Of a stretch of DNA of 64,000 nucleotides, positions 37,341 through 50,617 are shown in pieces. The stretch comes from Erythrophleum ivorense (taxonomy: Eukaryota; Streptophyta; Magnoliopsida; Fabales; Fabaceae): NCBI GenBank assembly GCA_026724425.1, contig JAIUCV010000018.1:1855596-1919595 (forward strand). Reading direction: 5' to 3'. A model generated the notes under the pieces. That model was given only the letters and a program-made list of their open reading frames with translations. It was not told where the DNA came from and searched no databases. Numbering within the stretch: the stretch's first letter is position 1; each line of letters begins with the position of its first letter. The translations under genes and the position numbers were made by a program.

Positions 37341-38479
37341 TATATAGATTTTTCTTAAAGTTAAAAGAATATCAAAATATTTTAAAAATAATATTAATTT
37401 CTTTTATTTAAAATATAAATAATTAACAAATATTTTTAAAATTTTTATTTTAATATTATTTATTTTTTATTGAAAATTTTAAATTAAATTTAATTTAAAA
37501 AATAACTATTTTATATTAGTTATTATATTATATAAGTAATTAATATAAGAATAATTTAGTTAAAATAAATATAACTATAATTTCTATTTTAATTATAAGA
37601 GAGATTAGCGTAACATATTTTTTTAATTTAAAAAAAATAATGTAATTTTTAAAACAAAAGAAAATCTTATGTAAGGATTTATGTGATGCATGAGGTGCAA
37701 GTTAACAAGTGCATAAAAAACAAATAAATTATGTAATAAAAATAAAAATTTATATTAAAATAATATATGCAATAAGATGAATATTTAAAAAGAAAAAACT
37801 TATATACATTTCCTTATATTATTATTATTATTATTATTATTAGATTCTTCAATTAAAATATGACAAGTATATAATTTTTTTAATTAAAATATAATAAGTA
37901 CATTTGTCATATTTTTATTAAAAAATATATACTTATTATGTTTTAATTAAAAAATTTAATAATAAATATATAAAGAATTGCACTTAAATTTAATCCATAT
38001 TTAAAATGTAATTGCTTTGGCTAGTAGTCCAAAATTGAGAAAAAATAATACTTTTTTTTAAGTCCAACACAATTGAACTTCTCTCCAAAGAACAAGTAAT
38101 CTTCAAAACCTCATTAGTATCAAAGTATTTAAAGTAATTACTATTCAAAAATAGTAGGAAGTATAAATTTCTTATTGAAAACTTGAAATTAAAATTCCAA
38201 AACATTTAATAGAAAGTCTAAAAAACCATAATCAAACAAAATATAAAAGGACATTAAATAAAAAATGCTAAAGTCTTAAGACAACAAAGGACACTTCATC
38301 CAAAGATGTGTGACAAAGGTGTCCACAAATATGTCTATTAACTTAGATAAAAAAAAAGTCAATTGAAATCATCTTGTTAGATGACTAATTGCCACTACTT
38401 GAGTGTCTCATTGGATAGCAAGTATCTTAGTCATTATAAGTAATAAAAATTTAAGTATTTCAGTGCCAAATCTTACAAG
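37341..38479. other. AT-rich spacer upstream of the Rossmann-fold gene
   Basis: Very AT-rich, with an (ATT)n run at about 37818-37841 and repeat copy D at 37800-37985. The 71-codon minus frame at 37990-38205 has no recognisable domain. Confidence 0.5.
37800..37985. repeat. Small AT-rich repeat, copy D
   Basis: The clearest copy of the family. AATTAAAATATGACAAGTAT on the left is answered by an inverted TACTTATTATGTTTTAATTA on the right, with an internal CATTTGTCATATTTTTATTA. It ends in ATATATAAAGAATTGCACTT, the complement of the start of copy C. Confidence 0.5.
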
Positions 38480-40244
38480 AATAGTTTTTTCCATAACAAT
38501 TGGTGAATTATTCATAAAGAAATAAGTTTTCACTTTAATTGTTAGATAAATTAACCTAATATAGTCACTAACAACCAATGATGAGAAGTTATAAACCTAT
38601 ACTAACATAATCATTAATCTTAAAAGAGAAAGATTTAAATAAACCATAGAGCTTAAAGATATCTAGATTCTACAATTAGATTGTGAATTAAACTTAAAAA
38701 GATATTTGACTCCTAATTATTATTGCTATTGATTAGTTAGTGGCTTTAACCTATTGATGCTTCTTATGGATACTCTGACGTATTTAATTCCTAGCATAGG
38801 TTAGTACTATTATGGAATTGCCTATCTTACATTTCTTATGAAACATTAGGTTCATTAGCCATAGGAAACATTAGTGGTTAGCCTCTTACATCACTAATTA
38901 TTCTAATAACCACATTTAATAACAATCTAGACTCAATGCACAATTAAGCATCAAGTCACTTCATAGGATTAGTCTAATTATAGTGCATCTCCTTGTGACT
39001 TTCTTAGGATATTCTTATAGTTAGCCTTTCATCAAAATGCATAGCTATAGGAACTCTTTTTGGCTAATTCATCAAACACCTAGACTATAATTAATTAGTA
39101 ATTACATTATTTAATGTGATTAACTTTTTTGTGGCCTATTAAGATAATTATATTCTTTAATGTAATTAACATTTTCTCTAGCTTATTAAAATCCAGATCA
39201 ATGCCTAATCTACTTCTTTTGTTCTACTTAATGTTTTCTACTAATTAGATAATCCAATTGCTCTGTTTAGAAGCTTAGGAATCAACATAACAAGTAAAAT
39301 TCACCATTAGAATAGGAGAAGCATCAAGATGAATGTAATTACACTAATTCAACTATCAGTAACAACATTTCATCATCAAAATTCAAAGTAACAACAAATT
39401 AAGACCTAATTACAATATAAAATAAATGGAATGAAGTAAAAGATACAAATAGGAAATGAAATTAAACAAAGTAAAAGGAAGTAAGAATGTGATACACATA
39501 GGATTAAGGAATTATAAAGCAAATATCGCACTAGCCTTGAAGAAATTAAGCACAAACACTTTAATTCTTCAAGATCTTCTTTCTTCCTTTAAAGCCTGGT
39601 AGAGCTCTCTAATTTCACACCATACTAAAATTGAGAAAAAATGACTAAAGACCTTTAATTTCAAACTTAATTAGCTATTTATAAAAATTTCACATTCGTT
39701 GTGACCAAATAAATCTTCCTCATGGTGAATGCATCCTAGATTATGCATGACAAATGTAATCTTGTTGTGACCATGAGATCTCTATTGCAATGAATGTGCT
39801 ATGCTGGCTTTTAAAATCTTTCTTTACAATTTGGTCCTTGGCCTCTTCATAATAGCTCCTTAACTTGAAATTCTTTATTTATTTACAAATTAGTCCCTAG
39901 AAAACAACACAAATAAACTTATATAAGAAATTAAGCAATTAAACATTTAATTAAACTAATATACTTAAGCTATTTACAAAATACAAGTTTGCCTTCACAA
40001 ATACCCATCTTATCGCTAAATGAACATAATTCTTGAGAATTCAATCAAAAGCCAATTAATGAAAAGTATTACGATATAGTCTTAAACTTTTGGAATTTTA
40101 ATAAGTAACCTCTCAATTGCACCTAATAAGCCATAAATGCAAGTGAATGTTGAAATTGGTGCAAAAGAGCTTAGAACACCTTGAAAAACACTAATTAAGT
40201 CCCATAAATACGTATAAAAATCAACACAAATTAAGACTTATCAG
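38480..40244 (-). mobile_element. LTR-like fragment of a gypsy-type element, minus orientation
   Basis: Read on the minus strand it begins TGATAAGTCTTAATTTGTGT at 40244 and runs through a block on ATTTATGGGACTTAATTAGT, a start typical of certain plant gypsy LTRs as I remember them. A TTTGGCAC word near 38465-38475 could be a primer-binding-site remnant. No second LTR or TSD was found, so element limits are uncertain. Confidence 0.4.
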
Positions 40245-40483
40245 TGACCCTTCTTTTTTCTTCGCATTATAACTATAGATATATTGTATACAATTATCTT
40301 CATCACCATGGTCATCAACAATGGATCTAATAGTCAAAATAGATAGATCTTCAATTGGGGTAATTAAGCTAATGTGTATCACACATTTTTGCCATTTAAA
40401 TTAACAAATAGCAAAAGGGATAGATGTTAAGATATCCTTCCAATGTATTTGCTTCAATATTTGCAGTAAAGATTCTTGTATAG

Positions 40484-41043
40484 TGTAACACCTCTAAATT
40501 GGTAGTGTGACTGGTACAAAATATAAGGTAAGACTCACGTCCATGAACTTAATAAAATAAATTAAGCCCATACTTTTCCATCACATCAACTTAATAGTAT
40601 AAAGAGGATTAATTAAAGAATATATTTCATTTAGAAACTCACTTCTATGATTTGAAACCCTTGATTAAATAATCATTTTAGTTTTAATCTTTTGTGAAAA
40701 TTTTGACAAAATGTCCCTTGAAAATAGGGCATCCAAAAATTTTCACAAATAATTAGAATCAAATATATACATCAAAGATATTTCTGCTATCAATTTCTAA
40801 GGGGTGATATTCTACTTGTGAACAAGTGAAGCCATGTCTAAAGTACAAAACACATCTCAATAATAATATAAGAAAAGAACAAAGTGCCCATGCAAACCAA
40901 AAGCAAGACTCACCATTTCAAATACTTTCTAAACTAAGAATAAGGAGATGGGTTGGTTTAGTTTAACTATCTATGACATAAGAAAAGAAAAAGTGAGCTG
41001 CAAAACTCAATGAGCAAATAATAAGTCATGATAACTGAACTTG
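40484..41043 (+). mobile_element. Possible start of another long LTR
   Basis: TGTAACACCTCTAAATTGG at 40484 has the same TGTAACACC start as the long LTRs, and the following sequence is unlike them. It is interrupted by the solo LTR at 41049 and may continue after 44116. No matching end was found. Confidence 0.3.
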
Positions 41044-41048
41044 AAATG
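41044..41048 (+). repeat. Left TSD (AAATG) of solo LTR
   Basis: AAATG, repeated at 44112-44116 immediately after the LTR end. Confidence 0.85.
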
Positions 41049-42624
41049 TGTAACACCATAATGTATTAACCTCAACTAATCTTCATTTAGGCTTGATTCC
41101 ATGAAATTTCGAATAAAAAGAGTAAAACCGTGGCAATTTATTACGTTACACTGGGGGTTTAGACGCTTATACTTCGCCTTGTGGGTCCTGTGAGCCCATC
41201 AATCCCATTTTCTACTCAAAATTCATTCATACAATTTATACATATCATAAAACAATCCATGAACCACAAATATGAGGCCAAAAACTAGAAAAATGCAATT
41301 TCTCTCACTGGTCCAAAAGTTAGATTTTTGGCTCCAACTTTGAAAAATCATAATTAATTATAGAAAAATGGAAATTAAGCAAACCATAACTTTCTGGAAA
41401 GCTCTAGATGTTGAATGTATACTAAAAAAATTCCAAGCTACAATCTCATCATTTGGACCATGTTTGATAATAGAAAATCTCAAAAGGTCAGACTACCCTA
41501 TGTTTCTGATATAAACTTCAAAAATTTATAACTAATTCCAAAAAAATCCAATTTGGGCAAACTATACTAATTTGGAAAGTTAAAAATGTTAAATAGAGAT
41601 AAAAAAATAAGGTTAGATTAGTTTAGAAGTTTTAGGCCTAAAAAACTAATGAAATAGTAGCCAAGGTCAGCTAGCTTCCCTAATACTGACTCAGAATTTT
41701 AGAAAATTATTTCTCCCTCCACAGATCTCTAATTGAGGTGCTTCTAGTTTCTATAGGTCACTATGAATGTCTAGTTTCCTTTTGTAAAATTTCATAGTCA
41801 TTGGACACCATTTGACTCATAAGTGATAGAGGCAAATTTTTGACCCTATGAACAGTGCCACTGTCAAATTTAGAAATTTTGCCAACTTTGGAAATTCATA
41901 AAAAATTTTCTAAATTTTCAAATAATATGCACTTTAGCTTCTCAAAAACTTATAGACAAGACCTATAAGTATGCCAAGTTTCAGACTAAGAAGAGGTCAT
42001 TTGGTTAAATCTTGACATAACTCTTGAATTTGACAAATTTGGCACCTTATATGGTTCAAAGTAGGTTCGAATAGCCTCTTACATATTCTAGCATACCTTG
42101 GACAAGTTTGAAAGAACTAATACATCACATATGAATTGCTCAAGTGGTTCCAACCATCATGCATCTCAAATTCACTATGTCACATGCCACAATACATAAT
42201 TAAAAGTGAGCTACCAAGTGGAAAAATCATAGATTCTCATTGCTTTGGCTCTACTATTGATATATACAATGTATTCACGTACTTTTACATTTGTTCGAAG
42301 GTTTACATCTCAAAAGTAACATGTACATATGAATATTGACATCTCTTTATATCAAAGGCCATACAAAACTATACAAAGTGTCAAGAAATGACCATTTATG
42401 CTTCATGGCTTCTAATCTTTGGCTCTCAAGCTCCACCTAGATCATATGAGATGGGAGAGGGAAGGGGTGAGATTCATGGAATCTCAATAGCTCATGCACT
42501 CATTCAAGGAAGCAATCAAGTTATATAAACATATCAAAATATGCAAGTAGGCATCCAACCATAAAAAATTATACAACACATGATTTACATGCCATAAAAA
42601 TCATATCAATGCCAAGAATAAACT

Positions 42625-42810
42625 TTAGGAACTTTTGGTCTAGCCTTATCCTTTTTTTGGGACTTTTGGATTAATATCACCCTTGGTCTAGAGACTTTTC
42701 ACTTGGCCTCACTCATCCATGAGACTTTTAGCCTTGTCTCACCCATACCTAGGGACTTTTGGCTCTACTTCATCCATCACAAGGGACTTTTGGACCACCT
42801 TACCCTTTAA
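42625..42810 (+). repeat. Tandem GGGACTTTTGG-type array inside the LTR
   Basis: About five units of 35-48 bp, each with a (G)GGACTTTTGG-like core followed by a CCTCACCCAT-like segment. The same array occurs at 52190-52375 and, inverted, at 50450-50617 with 53340-53360. Confidence 0.8.
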
Positions 42811-43833
42811 GAATAATTTTCACAATCCAAAACATAAGTATATTGGTACTAATGCAATAAGACAATATCAAATGGCATGTCTCACAATACAAGTGAACAC
42901 ACAAGCATACAATGACCATTATACATCCAAGAATGCAATAAGAAATAGTAAAGAGCTACTTTGTAAGTCAACACAAGTCTTCACTTTTGATTTTTCTTTT
43001 CCCTTCTCGATCTTACAACCACAACTAGATGGAGCTTAAGTTCCTTTGCCTTGACACAACAAATAACACTCAGTTACTCTCTTGGAACAAGCCAAAGCAT
43101 CAACCACATATTTAAGAAGCCTACTTTATCTATACTTCCATAAAAGGTCTAATGAAGCTTCTAAATTTTCCTTGAAGGGAAAGACACTTAGGGAAGCTTC
43201 TTATGGGTCTTGGGAACCCAAACAAACACTTATATAGGCTAGAGAATTCTTAGACAAACATAAGATTTTACAAAATGCTCAAAAACCCCTATGGTTCCTA
43301 TCTTGAAGTTCACTAGCTTTTCTTCCATTTACTTTGTATTTCCTAGCTCCCCACACTCTAATTCAATGGTTTTTTACTTGTTTTAATCAGAACTTCCTTC
43401 CCTTTACTAGCTCTTAAGTTGGTAGAATCAACACACCCAAGAAGCAAAGAAGAATAAGTAAAGGTACATAGATATTTACCTTGAATTCAAGCCTTCTTCA
43501 AGATTATTTTCCTTTACCTTAGCCATCCCTTTGAATTTCTACTCTCCCTCCTCTGAACTAAACTCAAAATAGAGCAAATCCAACAATCAAAAACCATAGA
43601 GAGAGAGGGCAAAGAGAGAAGAACAAAATTCCAAGAAAGAAAGCTATAAAAATCTCAAATTTTTCTCACCTTTTCTTTGGTTTCCTTTCTTCTCTCTTCC
43701 TCCTCCTTCGTGCCCTTCTTAGATGAGCTTTCCCTTGGTCTTAAGTAGAGGAAACGTCAGTTAGAAGAAAAGAGAGGCTTTTAAGGTCTTTAAGAAGCAA
43801 AAATATACTTTTTCACCTTTTTTCTGAATCAAT

Positions 43834-44085
43834 TCTCGCTATAGTGGGAAATACCCATCGCTACGGCGAGTACTTATTAGTCTCTGGTCCCCTGTTCTCG
43901 CTACGGCGAGCTATTGCAAGAAACTCCCTGGATTTTGTATGGGACTCACGAACTCGCTATAGCAGGCTATATCCTCGCTATGTCAAACTAGCACCTTCGA
44001 TGTAGCTAATTGGAAATTCGCTGTAGTGAACAGGTACATTCGCTAAAACTAACAGGGGTCTTGGCTATAGCCAATAGACTTAGAA
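43834..44085 (+). repeat. Array of degenerate CGCTATAGCG palindromes near the LTR end
   Basis: Roughly eight to ten spaced copies of TCGCTATAGCGA-like or CTACGGCGAG-like words in 250 bp. The consensus is its own reverse complement. It is locally CpG-rich in an AT-rich setting, and is shared with 53071-53282. Confidence 0.8.
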
Positions 44086-44111
44086 AATTTTTAGATATCT
44101 TGGATGTTACA

Positions 44112-44116
44112 AAATG
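44112..44116 (+). repeat. Right TSD (AAATG) of solo LTR
   Basis: Pairs with 41044-41048. Confidence 0.85.
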
Positions 44117-46442
44117 AGTAAGCTTAAGTTTTTCATAAGAAAAGAAGCACAATTTAAACCTAGAAATATAAGTAAGATTGTGACATTAAAGAAATTTTAA
44201 GATTAAAAAAAAAGATTAAAAGAAGTAATTTAGACATGCCAAACTAAATGGAATGGAAACTAGAAGATATAGTTCAATTAAGTTAAGAAAAATCAATTGT
44301 TAAATTTATTGAAGAGAGTCTTAGCTTATTAATTCATGTTATTATTCCAAGAGAATGCAAACATTAAGTTAGAAGAAAGAAAATGTAGAATTAATATAAG
44401 TTTAAGTGCATTATAGATGACAAAGAAAGATGCGGATTAGAGTAATATTCTAAAACAAATTTAAAATAGGCAATTTGCAAGGAATGCAAAATATATACAT
44501 ATACATATATATATGTACATAATTATTATAATTATATAAATAAAACATAAATATAGGATAAGTTAAATAAAATGGCATTGTAACATCTTAAGACTAAGTT
44601 GAACAAACATACAAGCAAGATAAACAAGGATATAATATAATATAAAGACTAACTAAATGAAATGATTTAGTAACTTTCCATAATACACAACAAAAAAGAA
44701 AAGGCTATACAAGGATCTTCAAATGGAAAGCCTTGTGCAAAAATTGAAATCAAATATAGGCACACATCTTATAAAGATAACTAACTATAAGGTTCAAATA
44801 TAGGCATATAACTCATGAGGGTAAATAGTCTTGAAAGAGCACTTAGCTCAAATCCATTTTAGCGATACTTTGCTGCCTATCATGTGTGTTGGCATGGCGC
44901 TAGCAACATCTATGTTAGTTGGGGTTACGCTAAGGTGCACCGAAGGCTAATACAACATATGTTAGCAATTAGCATTTTGTACAAATCCTTTCCATAGACA
45001 ATTTTCCAATTATAAAAGCTCAATCACATAAGCTTTCTAGATTGTCAAACTTAATAACATAATCATATTTAGACAACCATTTTACTAATTTGGCTCTTAG
45101 GGAAACCATAGGTCATCTTATCTCACAATCAAGGAATCATTCAAGCTACAATAAAACTTATTATTCCAAAGAATCCATAAAACCACATTATTAACTAACG
45201 CTAAAGTAATTCGACAACCATAATTCATTATTTCTATTTAACATTTGAAGTAATTCAATAATCATCTTGACATTCCATATTTTGAAAGAGATAAGAAAAC
45301 CATGCTACCAATCCATATTTAAAAAGACTACATAAATAGTTATTGTCTCATAAGGTTAAAACAAGTCAAAATAGTAATAAATTGATAAAGGAGTTTGATG
45401 ATTTTATGTCACAAGGAGAGTTGCAAGTGTTGGAGTTTCAATTCGATAGAAAAATTGGATAAAACATATTACGACTTATTATTTACTCACCATGTGTGTT
45501 GAATAGTAGTAAGATTCTTTCAACTTCGAATCATCATTAAACCCCTTCAATGGTGGCATCTAATGGATTTCCTAAAACGTAATCACAACAAGTCACTCAC
45601 TTTCCTCCCTTAGACACATATACATACCAATTGAATAAAAATATCCATTTAAGTCCTAAAAGGCTACATTTGCATTTCCTATCTAAACCACTCTAATTTC
45701 TTCTTCCTACTCTACTTGACTAAGATACTTTCCACCTAATTGATTTATACTGTTAGTGCATTCCAATTTAGGTGTTGAGTTTGGAAAATTTTTCTTTAGG
45801 GAGCTTCTATTGAATTTTCCTACGCACTTGAAATCGAAAGCAAGTTGTCTACTAAAGCAAAAAGTGACAGCCTTTAGGGTAATAACCTAAAATTTGGAAA
45901 AAATAGAAAATAATGGAAAATTAAGTTATAAATTTAAATTAAGGGAAGATATCTAAATTAAAGAAATTGTAATTAAAGTTGAGTATGAAATAAAAATTTG
46001 GATTGTGGTAAGTTTAATAATTTTGCCTAGGGAGCAATTGATTGTAAAAATGTAATTTTTAACTAATTCTCATCATATTTCTTATTTTCCTTTTTTTTTC
46101 TTTTCCTTTTATTTCCTATTTTCTTCTTATTTTCTTTCTCCTTTTCTCATTTTCTTATTACCATAGTAATTGAATCACAATTCAAATCATGAATCAGGAA
46201 GCTAATTTTTGAATCATGAATCATGAATAGTATGGAATTGCATGGTTGAGAGACATATTAAAAAACAACTTGAAATATATAATATAAATGATATATACCA
46301 TTAAAAATTATCAAAATAATAAATTTAATCCAATAATTGACAAAAATTTAACTATAAAACTTAGAAAACAAAATTATAAGTCATAACCTAATAAATATCT
46401 ATATTAGTTAATAACAAAAATAATAAGTAACTGAGTTCGAAA
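44117..46442. other. Repeat-derived spacer, no gene seen
   Basis: Includes a GC-richer block at 44870-44970 (GGCATGGCGCTAGCAACATC) resembling gypsy LTR sequence, a sharp change near 45869 with TGACAGCCTTTAGGGTAATA, which looks like the edge of another LTR, and T/C-rich sequence at 46080-46150. A repeated GAATCATGAATCA word lies near 46180-46230, just outside the hAT coding remnant. No coding frame is supported. Confidence 0.4.
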
Positions 46443-48582
46443 CTAATTATCTTGACTAATGATGTCATCATTATCACATTTATCTTTGTCATCAACTAAC
46501 ATGACTATTCCTTTTTCCTCTTCTTCCTCAGTATCATCAGTATCTCCATTTCAACATTGTCTTGTATTTGAGTGCCTTTTCCTTTATCGTTCTTGTCGGC
46601 ATTAAGATTTCATGGACATAAGAATAGACATATGTAATTATATTATACAAGGTAAGTGAGTAAATGAGAAAAAAATTTAAGACTTACAAAAAGAAGTTTA
46701 ATATTACAAGTGCAACATACCTCTCTTTCTCTTTTTACTTAGGTCTCCTCCATCAATCTTAAAGCGATCTCGGACATTCCTCTAAGAGTTCCCTTCCATT
46801 AGGTAAGGATTTTATTCATTATCGAATTAAAGACTTGATAAGCAAATAAGAGCATATGTATCTCTTTTCGCCTCCTTTTGCTTTTGCTTTATCTTAAGTT
46901 GAAGATTGTATTTGTCAGACACAAAAGCATTCAACCTTTGCTGCTTTAAGTGTTTCTTCTCTTACAATGTATATGATCAAATGCATTCTAATTCCTTTTG
47001 TACCCTGTAGCATTACAAATGAGGCATAGATGCGAATGACAAGTGATTGTAGCTTTTTGCACTCTTCTTCATAACTACTCCACCATAAAACCAGTACATA
47101 AAAATTATAAATAAAGAATTATTAATTATTTAATCAATCTATGTATAAATTTTAAAATAAATGAAGTAATAAACTATGTTATCAAATGAAAAAAAAATAC
47201 CAAGTTGCTTTTTCTTTAGTTGTAATTGCTAAGCTATATCTAAAAGTCCTTTTGCCTTGTCAGAATTTTAAATTTGGGAATCAATTTTAACTCTAGTCTT
47301 AATATCAAGGCAATATGTCTAATGTTTTGTACAATTTAACCTTCACCTTAAGATCCATGTTAAAGTTTAGATCATAATGGAACTTATATAGTTATTATGA
47401 AAATATAAGATATAATAATAAATTAAATATGAAGCAATTATATTATAGAAAAATTAATTATTTCTTAAAAAAATAATTATTTAGGATTAAGAAAATATGC
47501 TATTGATGAAGAGGCTTATAGAGTTGATAGTCCCAATACTTGTATATAATTTTTCATATTTTTTTTATATCTTCTTTTAACATTATTGAAATTTTTGCTA
47601 TTTGTTCTTTTGCTTAATCTATAGCCTCATAAATGAATCCCATCACTAGCTTTGAATCACCATTTACAAGTCTAAGAACTTTCATAAGAGTAGATACATA
47701 ATTGAAGTAGTACTTTGTGGACTTTCAAAACCTTGAATCAATTAAAATAATATCTTTTACAATTTGAGCTTTAATCTTAGAGGGATAAGCACTTTTAGCC
47801 TATTTCTCTTATGCAAAGATTTATTATAGCATAATTTTTTGATCGAAAACAGATTTCATAATCAAATAAGATGTGACAAACCTTGTTATTACTAAACTTG
47901 CTAACTCTTTACTCTTGGAATAGCTTTTATGCAAATTCAACACTGTGCCTATAAATGAAAATTGTAATCCTGTTTATTTTTCCAATGGTATTAGGAATAC
48001 CATAAGGCAACCAATATCTTCAAGAATCAAATCAAGACAACAGTTTTAACAAGGTAAACCAAAGAGTTGCTTTGTTCTATCCACTAACTTATTTTTAGCA
48101 AAGATACGGCTAAAGCATTGCCTGTCACTACTTGAACCATATTTTCTTCTAAACCTTCATCACCATGTCATTTAGCAATTTAAAGTTTTTAACACCTTTA
48201 ATGAAACTATTGGTGTAAAAAAAATGTATAAAAATTGTCCCTTTAGAACTAATAATGAGAAAATTAATCAGAGACGTACTCTTTCCATTAGTCTATCCTT
48301 CCAACATTAATGTACAATCGATTTTCTTCCATTCAAATTTATATTTCTCCAAATTGACATTAACAAGATCAACCTTTTTTCTTCAAATATGAGAGTCTTT
48401 CTTCACGATAAGTAAATGGTTTTAAGTCTCTACCATATTCATTAATAGATTTCACATATATTAATAAAGTATAGACTCTTTACCAAAGTAATTATTAATG
48501 CATTGCCATATATGCATCTACAAATATCCAATCTTTATCATTCACCATTGCTTTTATAGTTAGTTGCTTCATATAAGGCTTA

Positions 48583-48587
48583 GAGGA
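48583..48587 (+). repeat. Left TSD (GAGGA) of the outer solo LTR
   Basis: GAGGA, repeated at 54927-54931. Confidence 0.85.
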
Positions 48588-50612
48588 TGTAACGAATGTA
48601 ATTTCTATAAAATGACGAAATGAGCCATAGAAAAGTAAGTCCTTCAAAATGACCTAGATAATGTCCCAAAAAATTTGGGTAGAGTCCTAAAAATGATAAT
48701 TCTAGGCTCAGACGGAAAGAAAAATGGAGTTAGGACAGAGAAACAATTTGCGACAGAAACTGACGAAACGTAATAGCATTTTCGTAAATAAGTGCAACTT
48801 TTGAAAAAACATATATAAGGGCTTTTTAAATGAAAGTTTTGAGTTGCCCAAGGTTCTCAGAGGTCTCAAAAACTATGGGAAGCCCTGAGACTGATAAAAT
48901 CCTTCCGGTATATGTTTTTTAATGTCGGCGAGCCTAAACTTTGACAGAGTTGTTTGGTAAGGTTTTAGCTCCAAATTGAGTGATTCCAAAGGCATTTTAT
49001 TAAATTGGGAACCTAAATTTTTTAATGGAAAAGATGGTTCTCAAAAAGGAGTTAAAACAAAATCGAAACGAAATTGCCATTACGAAAGGACAAATTGAAA
49101 TTTTTGAAAAAGTATGTTTATAAAAACTCCCACACATTTCTCCTTTTTTCTTCCACCTTCTTAAGCACGAAATTTTCTACCCAAAAATACAGAAGTTGGT
49201 ATGCTCTCTTAGGTGCACCAAAAGGGGAAGAGAAGGAGGAGAAAAATTAAGAAAAAGATAAGAAAATTTGTAGATTTTCATGCTCCATCTTCCTCCAATC
49301 TTGTTCCTCTCCTTTCCTCCTTTCTTTCCATGGCTTATTTGAGATGAATGATTTTGTTTTTGGTCGAGAAAGAAGGGGAAAAATTCAAATTTTCCAAGGA
49401 GAAGAGAACCAAGAAGAAAGACACTTGAAAGCTCACTTGAATCCTATGTAATCTTTGCTTTTTGTTGCATCTTCTCTTCCCCCTCCCTTTGTGTGCATTT
49501 CGGCCACGGATAGAACCAAAGGAAGGGAGGATATTCTGTCCAAATACAAGGAAGGAACAAGGGTTTTAAGGCATGGGGAGATGGAATATGGCAAGAAATT
49601 CTAAGAAAAACTAATAGAAAATAAGTTAGAAAAGTGTAGTATTTTCTAGGGTTTTGCAAAATCTGATTTTGTGTGAATATTTCCTTGACTATTTGAATGT
49701 TTCCTTAAGCTCTTAAGACCCTTAGAAACCTCCCCAAATGGATCTCCCATTAAGGAAAAATTTAAAACTCTAAGAATCCCATTATTACTCATAGGTTCGG
49801 CCAAGCTAGGATGGATGGGGTAAATGGTGTTTTAATTTGTTCTAGCCTTGGTTTGGGACTTTATATGATGTTAGAAGATGGGAGAAACCATTGGAAAAAA
49901 TTTAGGAGCTATGGATTGGGAGATAGGATAATGGTGTCTATAATGATGCTTTGTGAAGCAACTTGGTTTTCCAATTGTGCAATTGAATGTGTGATGCCTC
50001 CGAGGACCTTAAATGAGTCCAAGAAGTCTAGAAACAACAAGAGAATGGAGCCTAGAACTTGAAATGCAAGAGTTGCTTCATTAGGCCAATTTAGAACCAT
50101 AATGCCAAGTATGAAACTAAGTGTGAGTTTAAGTTTTAGTTTAGTGTCTTGGCTTGCTTTAAGTGTATAATTGTGTGTTGTTTATAGTGGTTAGGCCAAG
50201 AGAAAATCCAACCACCTAGGTGCACTTGTGAGGCCAAAAAGAGAGAATGAAAGAATCAAGAAAAGCTTGTGTAAATCCAAGGTAGCTCTCCACCTCATTT
50301 TCTTGCATTCTTGTGTGCATATGTATGTTTTTGTGTGCTTGTGTATACTCTTGTGATTTGAGAACATGCCACTTGATGTATTGAGGTTGCATTGGTACCA
50401 ATGTGTTATTTTGAATGCCATTGATTGTGAGAATGACTCTCAAGGGTGAGGTGATACCAAAAGTCCCTTAAAATGGGTAAGGATGTGCCAAAAGTCTCAA
50501 GGTATGGATGAGACTAAACTAAAAGTCCCTTAGATGGGTGAGGCTAGGTCAAAAATCCTAAGACTAAAGTGAGGCAAATCTAAAAGTCCTAGAAATGGAG
50601 TAAGGCAAAACT

Positions 50613-50617
50613 AAAAG
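50613..50617 (+). repeat. Left TSD (AAAAG) of the inner solo LTR
   Basis: AAAAG, repeated at 53340-53344; both lie in the AAAAGTCC array of the outer LTR. Confidence 0.85.

Larger units (their letters stand above)
41049..44111 (+). mobile_element. Solo LTR of a long-LTR Ty3/gypsy-like element (3063 bp)
   Basis: Begins TGTAACACCATAA and ends GGATGTTACA, so the termini TGTAACA / TGTTACA are perfect 7-bp inverted repeats. It is flanked by the 5-bp duplication AAATG. No internal region or second LTR accompanies it: a solo LTR left by recombination. It is homologous along its length to 50618-53339 and, inverted, to 1-631. Inside are a GGGACTTTTGG-type array (42625-42810) and a palindromic array (43834-44085). 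Family placement in gypsy rests on LTR length and ends only. Frames of 67 and 106 codons within it are chance. Confidence 0.88.

Noticed and set aside
42061..42080. GGTTCGAAT word resembling a tRNA B box
   Set aside because: Lies inside a solo LTR with no matching A box or cloverleaf around it.
40484..45868. A full LTR starting TGTAACACC at 40484 and carrying the solo LTR at 41049 as an insertion
   Set aside because: No matching terminus or duplication of the TATAG flank could be found after 44116, so only a possible start is listed.
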